DNA of 5,030 bases from Actinomycetota bacterium (lineage in GTDB: Bacteria; Actinomycetota; Acidimicrobiia; Actinomarinales; Actinomarinaceae): NCBI GenBank assembly GCA_002724835.1, contig PBPX01000019.1, forward strand, positions 48,156 through 53,185, in the 5' to 3' direction. The notes beneath the pieces were generated by a model, which was not told where the DNA came from, did no database searches, and was given only the letters and a program-made list of their open reading frames with translations. Below, piece after piece: positions 1 to 4,668 of this stretch. The position numbers and the translations under genes are program-made. The first letter of the stretch is position 1; every line of letters starts with the position of its first letter.

Positions 1-411
1 GTAAGAATAGACATAAGAAGAATAGAAACTTTAAAAGTAGGTGCTGAAATGATAGGCAATAGAATAAGAGCAAAAATAGTTAAAAACAAAGTTGCACCTC
101 CATTTAGAGAAGCTGAATTTGATATCATGTTTGGTAAAGGCATTTCGAGAGAAGGAAGTCTTTTAGATGTTGGAGTTGAACACGGAATTGTAAGAAAAGG
201 TGGAGCTTGGTTCACATATGATGAAGTTCAACTTGGCCAAGGCAAGGAGAATTCTAAAAATTATCTACGAGAAAATCCTGATCTTGCATTACAACTAGAA
301 AATGATGTTTATAAAGCAGTTGGAATGGTAGATGTCGAAGAAGAAATAACAAAAGAAGATATTGTAGATGAAGACTCCAAGGAAAAAAAAGAAACTAATA
401 AGAAAAAGTAG
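1..411 (+). CDS. recA: RecA recombinase, C-terminal part (5' end outside window)
   Basis: This is the 3' end of recA. The frame is open from base 1 and ends in TAG at 409-411, giving 136 visible residues, roughly the part after E. coli residue 220. RecA forms filaments on single-stranded DNA, drives strand exchange and, when activated, stimulates LexA self-cleavage. The fragment opens with VRIDIRRIETLK, the end of the ATPase core, followed by IVKNKVAPPFREAEFDIM, GISREGSLLDVGVEHG and GQGKENSKNYLRENPDLA, which are diagnostic RecA core and C-terminal-domain motifs and look closest to actinobacterial forms. The tail after about visible residue 110 is charged and low-complexity, rich in Glu, Asp and then Lys. 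An internal ATG at 49 is not a real start because homology continues to base 1. LexA, the partner of RecA, is encoded about 3 kb downstream. The recX gene that often follows recA is absent. Identification is very secure. Confidence 0.97.
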   Translation, partial: VRIDIRRIETLKVGAEMIGNRIRAKIVKNKVAPPFREAEFDIMFGKGISREGSLLDVGVEHGIVRKGGAWFTYDEVQLGQGKENSKNYLRENPDLALQLENDVYKAVGMVDVEEEITKEDIVDEDSKEKKETNKKK

Positions 412-434
412 TATTTATTTAATTAAAAGTTTCA

Positions 435-440
435 TATAAT
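435..440 (+). promoter_or_regulatory. -10 box of a predicted leaderless miaB promoter
   Basis: A perfect TATAAT lies in the 35-base recA-miaB gap and ends 6 bases before the GTG start at 447, which puts the expected transcription start at or next to the start codon. There is no Shine-Dalgarno sequence in the gap and no convincing -35 hexamer at the usual distance. The arrangement matches leaderless promoters known in Actinobacteria (TANNNT about 6-7 bases upstream of the start). AT-richness makes chance matches common, but the same spacing recurs at lexA and at the small ORF at 4012. Confidence 0.6.
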
Positions 441-446
441 TTAAAT

Positions 447-1823
447 GTGAAAACAACTTTAGAAATTAATAGAAGAAAAACCTTTAAACCATCACGTAAT
501 GGTTTAAAGTACTTTGTTAAAACTTTCGGATGTCAAATGAATGAGCATGACTCGGAACGTATAGCAGGTTTGTTTGAACAAGATGGCATGATAAAAGCTA
601 ATTCAATTGATGATAGTGATATATTATTTGTTAATACCTGTACGATACGTGAAAACGCAGATGATAAACTATACGGAACTCTAGGACAGCTTAAAGTATG
701 GAAAAATAACAGTTCAAATAGGAAATTATTAGTTGGAGGATGTGCAGCTCAAAAAGATAAAGAACTTGTAAGAAACAAAGCTCCGTGGGTAGATGTTGTA
801 ATTGGTACACATAACCTTACTGATGTTGTTCATTTATTAAATCAATCCGAAGATTGGGGTCCTATTACCGAAGTAAAAGACAATTTAGAAACTTTACCTA
901 CTGAAGCACCATCAATACGAGAATCTGAAGTTTCAGCTTTAGTTACTATACAAATTGGTTGTGATAACTCGTGTACATTCTGTATTGTACCAAGTGTTAG
1001 AGGTCCTGAGATTAGTAGAAGGCCATCAGATATATTAAATGAAGTAAATAATCTCGTTGAATCTGGAGTTAAAGAAGTTACATTACTCGGACAGAATGTT
1101 AATTCTTATGGTAGAGATTTAAAAATTAATGGTAAGTCAAAGCCTTATTTTTCAGAATTACTTCATATTTTAAATGATGTGAAAGATTTAAAACGTATAC
1201 GCTTTACTTCTCCACATCCAAAAGATTTTAAAGAGGTAACTTTAAATTCTGTTAATATTTTAGATAAAGTTACGAATCAAATTCATATACCTCTACAAAG
1301 CGGTAGCAATACTATATTACGTAAAATGCAACGAGGATATAATCAACAGAAGTTTTTACAAAAAGTAGATTTAGCTAAGAATACAATAAAAGATGTTTCT
1401 TTAACTACTGATGTTATTGTTGGTTTTCCTGGAGAAACTGAACAAGATTTTGAAGAGACTCTCTCTGTTCTTAGATACTCAAAATTTGATGCTGTATACA
1501 TGTTTCAGTTTTCCTCAAGACCTGGTACAAAAGCGTCCGAATATGAAGATGATTTTATTAAAAAAGAAGTTATTAATGAAAGATTCATGAGACTTAAAGA
1601 TATGCAAACTGAAATTAGTCATGATAGATATAAGCGATTTGTAGGAACAAAGCAGACATTACTTGTTGAGAATTATTCAAAAAAAACAAATGATTTTATG
1701 ACCGGAAAAATTGAAGGTGGTCATACTACTCATATTTCATCCAAAAATATAAAGATTGGGGATTACGTTAAAGTTTTAATAACTGAAGCTAGTCCATTTG
1801 CTTTAAAATCTGAATTAATCTAA
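447..1823 (+). CDS. miaB: tRNA-2-methylthio-N6-dimethylallyladenosine synthase MiaB
   Basis: MiaB is a radical-SAM methylthiotransferase that converts i6A37 to ms2i6A37 in tRNAs reading codons that begin with U. The 458 residues show the full family layout. An N-terminal UPF0004 domain (about 22-140) has three cysteines for the auxiliary 4Fe-4S cluster: C29 in FVKTFGCQMN, C65 in NTCTIREN and C99 in GGCAAQ. The radical-SAM domain carries the CX3CX2C motif at C172, C176 and C179 in GCDNSCTFC, with IPLQSGSN and DVIVGFPGET further on. A TRAM RNA-binding domain occupies about 399-458. The GTG start is the only reasonable choice: there is an in-frame TAA at 420-422, no other ATG/GTG/TTG before it, and the next ATG (537) would remove FVKTFGC. 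The gene is followed after 1 base by miaA, which makes the substrate of MiaB, so the two are probably co-transcribed. Confidence 0.97.
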   Translation: MKTTLEINRRKTFKPSRNGLKYFVKTFGCQMNEHDSERIAGLFEQDGMIKANSIDDSDILFVNTCTIRENADDKLYGTLGQLKVWKNNSSNRKLLVGGCAAQKDKELVRNKAPWVDVVIGTHNLTDVVHLLNQSEDWGPITEVKDNLETLPTEAPSIRESEVSALVTIQIGCDNSCTFCIVPSVRGPEISRRPSDILNEVNNLVESGVKEVTLLGQNVNSYGRDLKINGKSKPYFSELLHILNDVKDLKRIRFTSPHPKDFKEVTLNSVNILDKVTNQIHIPLQSGSNTILRKMQRGYNQQKFLQKVDLAKNTIKDVSLTTDVIVGFPGETEQDFEETLSVLRYSKFDAVYMFQFSSRPGTKASEYEDDFIKKEVINERFMRLKDMQTEISHDRYKRFVGTKQTLLVENYSKKTNDFMTGKIEGGHTTHISSKNIKIGDYVKVLITEASPFALKSELI

Positions 1824-1824
1824 A

Positions 1825-2649
1825 TTGCTATATTTTCTAACTGGTACGACTGCATCAGGTAAATCTACTTTGGCTCATAAGATAGCAATAGAGAAAAACA
1901 TTCCAATTCTTTCATTAGATTCAATGGCAGTATACAAAGGTTTGGATATATTGACTGCTAAACCAACTGATGTTATGAGATCTGAAGTTTTATATTATGG
2001 TCTTGATATTGCAGATACAGATCAAAACTTTTCAGTTGTTGACTATTTAAATTATTTAATTGATAAAAATATACCAGAATTATCTTTCGAACAAGACATA
2101 CTTGTTGTTGGTGGTACAGGACTCTATTATAAATCCATTATTGATAGTTTTGAGTTTAGACCAACAGATCCGGCTATAAGAGCAGAACTAGAGCAATTAA
2201 ATTATGATCAGTTATTAAAGTTTCATGAACTACATGAAATTCAATTACCTAAAACTGAATTAAATAAGCGAAGACTTATAAGAAATATTGAGGATAATAT
2301 ATTAGAACAAAGTAAATATATTTTTCCACCTATCAATGTTAAAAAAGGTACAGTTGGTATATTTTGGAATAATCCTAACTATAAAGAAAATATTAGAATA
2401 AGAACAAATGAAATGATTGAGCAAGGTTTAGTTTCTGAAATAAATAATATAAAGAATCCTTCTAAAACAATTCTTCAAGCTATTGGCATGAATATAGATA
2501 AAGATATAGAAGAAAACATTAATATTAAAACTATGAAACTTGCTAAAAAACAAATAACTTGGTTCAAAAAGGAACCAAGATTAAAAATGATAGAATCTGT
2601 TGATGAATCAATGATTTATGAAAGTATGATGGAGATGATTAATGAATAA
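1825..2649 (+). CDS. miaA: tRNA dimethylallyltransferase MiaA
   Basis: MiaA transfers a dimethylallyl group from dimethylallyl diphosphate to N6 of A37, giving the i6A37 substrate of MiaB, encoded just upstream. The 274 residues contain the family motifs in order: P-loop GTTASGKST (7-15), DSMAVYKGLDILTAKP (32-47), VGGTGLYY (95-102), a basic NKRRLIRNIE (147-156), QAIGMN (218-223) and KKQITWFKKEPRL (241-253, usually R-Q-x-T-W-F-R). It is somewhat shorter than the usual roughly 300 residues. QAIG is normally followed by Tyr but here by Met, and the linker before it is compact. The start must be the TTG at 1825: an in-frame TAA lies at 1816-1818 and the P-loop begins only six codons after the TTG. 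No Shine-Dalgarno sequence is visible, so initiation probably depends on coupling to miaB termination at 1823. Its last 8 bases overlap dapF. Confidence 0.96.
   Translation: MLYFLTGTTASGKSTLAHKIAIEKNIPILSLDSMAVYKGLDILTAKPTDVMRSEVLYYGLDIADTDQNFSVVDYLNYLIDKNIPELSFEQDILVVGGTGLYYKSIIDSFEFRPTDPAIRAELEQLNYDQLLKFHELHEIQLPKTELNKRRLIRNIEDNILEQSKYIFPPINVKKGTVGIFWNNPNYKENIRIRTNEMIEQGLVSEINNIKNPSKTILQAIGMNIDKDIEENINIKTMKLAKKQITWFKKEPRLKMIESVDESMIYESMMEMINE
2631..2634 (+). promoter_or_regulatory. Shine-Dalgarno site of dapF, inside miaA
   Basis: GGAG lies 7 bases before the dapF ATG at 2642, within the last codons of miaA. It is the only good Shine-Dalgarno sequence in front of any start codon here. It supports ATG 2642 over the in-frame ATG at 2660 and fits a gene translated from the interior of a polycistronic mRNA. 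Confidence 0.65.
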
Positions 2650-3376
2650 TCCACAATACATGTCAGGTACAGGTAACAATTTTGTTATTAGTGAATATGA
2701 AAATTCTAAAACTGATATTGAAATCATTTCAATAGTTGCTGATTCACTTTTTGATATTGATGGTGTTATTTTTGTCGAAAAAATTGATTCTTCAACAGTA
2801 AGGATGCACTATTACAATAACGATGGATCTACTGCAGAATTGTGTGTTAATGGTGTTAGGTGCGTAGCTAAATATGCTATTGATAATTCATTTGTAGATA
2901 ATAATGAGTTAACAGTAATAGCTCCTATTGGCAATATAAAAACAACTGTAAGTGAAGAAAATGTATCACTAGAAGTTGCAATTCCAACATATGAAAAAAA
3001 TAAAATTCTAATAGACGGTATAGAATGTATTAAATCAAATATTGGCAACCCACACTTACTTGTTGAAGTAAAAGATGTAGAAAAATTCAATTTAGAAGAA
3101 TTTGTTGCACGAGTATATGAAACTAATGAATTTGAAAATGGTGTAAATGTCGAAATATATAATATGTTTGATAAAAAAATTATAAATGCACGTGTATATG
3201 AGAGAGGCGTTGGTGAAACAGATGCATGTGGATCAGGTGCTATCTGCATGTTTTATTATTTATACAATACTGATCAAGTAAATAATAATTCTTTAATTTT
3301 TTATCCTGGGGGAGAGCTTGAAATGAGTATTGAAAAAGATATCATAACGTTGAATGGTAAAGTTACATATCTCTAA
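2642..3376 (+). CDS. dapF: Diaminopimelate epimerase DapF
   Basis: DapF interconverts LL- and meso-diaminopimelate without a cofactor, using two cysteines as acid and base; the product feeds lysine and peptidoglycan synthesis. The 244 residues (family about 270) show GTGNNFV (9-15, usually G-x-G-N-D-F-V), the first catalytic site NNDGSTAELCVNGVRC with C68, the substrate-binding GNPH (135-138), GVNVEIY (167-173), and the second site ERGVGETDACGSGA with C196. YPGGELEMSI near the end is the typical final strand motif. One oddity is that the residue after C68 is Val, where the family normally has Gly (C-G-N-G). Two copies of the fold are implied by the two half-sites. The gene overlaps miaA by 8 bases, and its last 14 bases overlap the 3' end of convergent lexA. 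In other actinobacteria dapF also follows miaA, usually with hflX next; hflX is missing here. Confidence 0.95.
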   Translation: MNNPQYMSGTGNNFVISEYENSKTDIEIISIVADSLFDIDGVIFVEKIDSSTVRMHYYNNDGSTAELCVNGVRCVAKYAIDNSFVDNNELTVIAPIGNIKTTVSEENVSLEVAIPTYEKNKILIDGIECIKSNIGNPHLLVEVKDVEKFNLEEFVARVYETNEFENGVNVEIYNMFDKKIINARVYERGVGETDACGSGAICMFYYLYNTDQVNNNSLIFYPGGELEMSIEKDIITLNGKVTYL

Positions 3377-3950
3377 ATAAAGAAACTACCTTACCTATAT
3401 ATGATATATTTTCATCGATTTCTATATTGGAATAGTTTTTATTTGCAGGGATTAAATACCTTTTATTTGCAATAGTGTCAACATACTTAACTGTTGCTTC
3501 TGTGTTGTTAATTAAAAATGCACCAATATCTCCATCTTCTGGAACTAAAGATTTATCAATAACTACTAAATCATCATTATATAATCCAGCATCTATCATT
3601 GAGTCACCGCTAATTTTTAAAGCTATTAATTCCGTATTTATTTTATTTCCAAAATAGGGCAATTCACCTATATAATTTTCCTCTGCTATAAGTGGTTGAC
3701 CAGCTGAAATTTCTCCTAGAATAGGTATTCCATATTTTGAATCAACTGTTCTACTGGTTATAGATCTAGAAATATTTTCTGATTTATTTAAAAAACCTAA
3801 TTCTATAAGTTTTTTTAAGTGATATTGAACAGTACTAGTTGACTTTAAACCTACTGCTTCACAGATTTCTCTTACTGTAGGAGAGTAACCATTTCTTTTA
3901 ATTGTGTTATCTATGTAGTTCAGAATTTCTTCTTGTTTTTTACTAACCAT
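3363..3950 (-). CDS. lexA: LexA repressor (SOS regulator, S24 self-cleaving)
   Basis: LexA represses DNA-damage genes and inactivates itself by autocleavage when RecA filaments form. The 195 residues comprise an N-terminal winged helix-turn-helix (about 1-65, with GYSPTVREICEAVGLKSTSTV at 21-41) and a C-terminal S24 peptidase domain. The cleavage site is Ala83-Gly84 in GEISAGQP. The catalytic serine is S117 in GDSMIDAGLYNDD, and the lysine is K155 in EATVKYV. All key residues are present, so the protein should be a functional, cleavable repressor. The ATG at 3950 gives the standard N-terminus. No Shine-Dalgarno precedes it, and a TAAAAT hexamer 6 bases upstream suggests a leaderless message. 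A LexA box 10 bases upstream of the start implies autoregulation and control of the divergent small ORF at 4012. The gene is convergent with dapF. Confidence 0.97.
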   Translation of the reverse strand: MVSKKQEEILNYIDNTIKRNGYSPTVREICEAVGLKSTSTVQYHLKKLIELGFLNKSENISRSITSRTVDSKYGIPILGEISAGQPLIAEENYIGELPYFGNKINTELIALKISGDSMIDAGLYNDDLVVIDKSLVPEDGDIGAFLINNTEATVKYVDTIANKRYLIPANKNYSNIEIDENISYIGKVVSLFRDM

Positions 3951-3956
3951 AATTAT

Positions 3957-3962
3957 ATTTTA
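3957..3962 (-). promoter_or_regulatory. -10 box of a predicted leaderless lexA promoter
   Basis: Read on the minus strand, TAAAAT ends 6 bases before the lexA ATG, so transcription would begin at or near the start codon. A TATAAT at 3952-3957 overlaps it but lies only 1 base from the ATG, which would place the start site inside the gene, so TAAAAT is preferred. The hexamer overlaps the edge of the LexA box by 2 bases, so bound LexA would cover the promoter. No -35 element at normal spacing is convincing. Confidence 0.5.
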
Positions 3963-3976
3963 GCACATATGTTCGA
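3961..3976. promoter_or_regulatory. LexA operator (SOS box) between lexA and the small divergent ORF
   Basis: TAGCACATATGTTCGA matches the Gram-positive/actinobacterial SOS box TCGAAC-N4-GTTCGA at 10 of 12 defined positions. The half toward the small ORF (GTTCGA) is perfect; the half toward lexA carries two changes. The core ACATATGT is a perfect palindrome. It lies 10 bases upstream of the lexA start and is centred about 43 bases upstream of the small ORF start, so it can control both divergent genes. The position next to lexA is what is expected for an autoregulatory operator. Confidence 0.85.
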
Positions 3977-3999
3977 TAAAATTTGTCATAGTAAATATT

Positions 4000-4005
4000 T
4001 ATATT
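4000..4005 (+). promoter_or_regulatory. -10 box of a predicted leaderless promoter for the small SOS-linked ORF
   Basis: TATATT fits TANNNT and ends 6 bases before the ATG at 4012, the same spacing seen at miaB and lexA. There is no Shine-Dalgarno sequence. The SOS box ends just upstream of where a -35 element would sit (about 3977-3982), a suitable place for repression by LexA. The region is AT-rich, so the hexamer alone is weak evidence. Confidence 0.45.
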
Positions 4006-4011
4006 TAGAAC

Positions 4012-4182
4012 ATGAAAGAAAAAGTAATAGTTTTTGTTTTTGTGATGATCTTTTCTTATAGTTCAAACAATTTTTTAAACAATGTTATAAAAAATCCTTT
4101 AAAAAACACTAATTCTGTAATAAATATTGCTATTGCTGATAATTTATGGGATTATTTTTCAAGATTTAATGTAAATAATTAA
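4012..4182 (+). CDS. Small membrane-anchored protein, candidate SOS cell-division inhibitor (YneA/DivS/ChiZ position)
   Basis: This is a 56-codon ORF with ATG start and TAA stop, in the gap between divergent lexA and nrdR. Residues 2-4 are charged (KEK), followed by a hydrophobic segment at about 5-14 (VIVFVFVMIF) that reads as a signal anchor or single membrane helix, then an Asn-rich linker (about 17-38). The C-terminal part contains DNLWDYFSRFNV (43-54), similar to the start of a LysM domain (G-D-T-L-W-x-I-A-x-R-Y), but the second half of a LysM is absent. An in-frame TAG at 4006-4008 fixes the start. Known SOS cell-division inhibitors YneA (Bacillus), DivS (Corynebacterium) and Rv2719c/ChiZ (Mycobacterium) occupy the same place next to lexA, and YneA and ChiZ combine a membrane segment with LysM. 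Function here is inferred from position, SOS box and architecture. It could instead be a decayed remnant of such a gene, or a spurious ORF. Confidence 0.62.
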   Translation: MKEKVIVFVFVMIFSYSSNNFLNNVIKNPLKNTNSVINIAIADNLWDYFSRFNVNN

Positions 4183-4217
4183 ATTTCATTTGGTTAAAAG
4201 ACACAATAAAACTAAAA

Positions 4218-4223
4218 TATACT
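4218..4223 (+). promoter_or_regulatory. Possible -10 box of nrdR
   Basis: TATACT lies 4 bases before the nrdR ATG, and an overlapping TAAAAT at 4213-4218 lies 9 bases before it. Either would give a leaderless or nearly leaderless transcript. No Shine-Dalgarno sequence is present in the 45-base gap after the small ORF. The spacing is less regular than at the other starts, so the assignment is tentative; nrdR could also be co-transcribed with the small ORF. Confidence 0.3.
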
Positions 4224-4227
4224 ATAT

Positions 4228-4668
4228 ATGGTATGTCCATTCTGTAATACAGAAGATACAGCAGTTATTGATTCAAGAAAAAATTCTGAAGGTACCTCAG
4301 TAAGAAGAAGACGCAAATGTCCTAAATGTAATTCAAGATTTACTACTTATGAAAAAACAGAAATAGAACTTATAGTAGAAAAAAGAAGCGGAAATTTAGA
4401 AGAATTCCAGATTGAAAAACTTGAAAGTGGAATAGAAAGTGCTTTTGGCGGACAAGATATAACCGAAAAACAACTTAAAACCTTAGTTGAAAATATTTAT
4501 AAAGAAATTAAAGAAAAAGGAAAAAAAGTAAAAAGTAAATTTATTGGTGAAAAAGTTTTACAACACTTAAAAGAAATGAATGAAGTAGCTTATTTAAGAT
4601 ACGCATCAGTTTATAAAGAATTTTCAGATGTTTCTGATTTTGAGAAAGAAGTAGCAGAATTTAACTAA
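4228..4668 (+). CDS. nrdR: Transcriptional repressor NrdR
   Basis: NrdR senses nucleotides through an ATP-cone and represses ribonucleotide reductase genes by binding NrdR boxes. The 146 residues match the usual length of about 150. The N-terminal zinc ribbon has C3 and C6 (CPFC) and C31 and C34 (CPKC), with DSRKNSEGTSVRRRRKC between them. RFTTYEK (37-43) leads into the ATP-cone (about 46-136), which ends in VAYLRYASVYKEF (120-132). A Lys/Glu-rich segment around 92-104 and the tail FEKEVAEFN complete it. The start is fixed by an in-frame TAA at 4213-4215 and by the M-x-C-P-x-C N-terminus. Placement beside lexA and its divergent small gene is the actinobacterial arrangement and links DNA-damage control with dNTP supply. 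No ribonucleotide reductase gene is in the window. The stop overlaps the end of the convergent gene by 4 bases. Confidence 0.96.
   Translation: MVCPFCNTEDTAVIDSRKNSEGTSVRRRRKCPKCNSRFTTYEKTEIELIVEKRSGNLEEFQIEKLESGIESAFGGQDITEKQLKTLVENIYKEIKEKGKKVKSKFIGEKVLQHLKEMNEVAYLRYASVYKEFSDVSDFEKEVAEFN

Noticed and set aside
2812..3249. 145-codon open frame on the minus strand inside dapF
   Set aside because: It is fully contained in dapF, which has clear catalytic motifs on the other strand. Its translation is Ser/Thr/Ile-rich, with no recognisable domain and no start context.
3356..3395. Inverted repeat at the dapF/lexA junction as a bidirectional terminator
   Set aside because: The stem is short and interrupted, the loop is long, and neither side has a T-run, so it does not qualify as an intrinsic terminator.
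3475..3657. 60-codon open frame on the plus strand inside lexA
   Set aside because: It lies opposite the LexA peptidase domain with no Shine-Dalgarno or recognisable motif; a shadow of lexA.
4183..4227. NrdR-box-like AT-rich sequence before nrdR
   Set aside because: The stretch has ACA-CAATA-like and TATATA elements, but no 16-base palindrome matching the NrdR box pattern could be aligned, and no ribonucleotide reductase gene is present.
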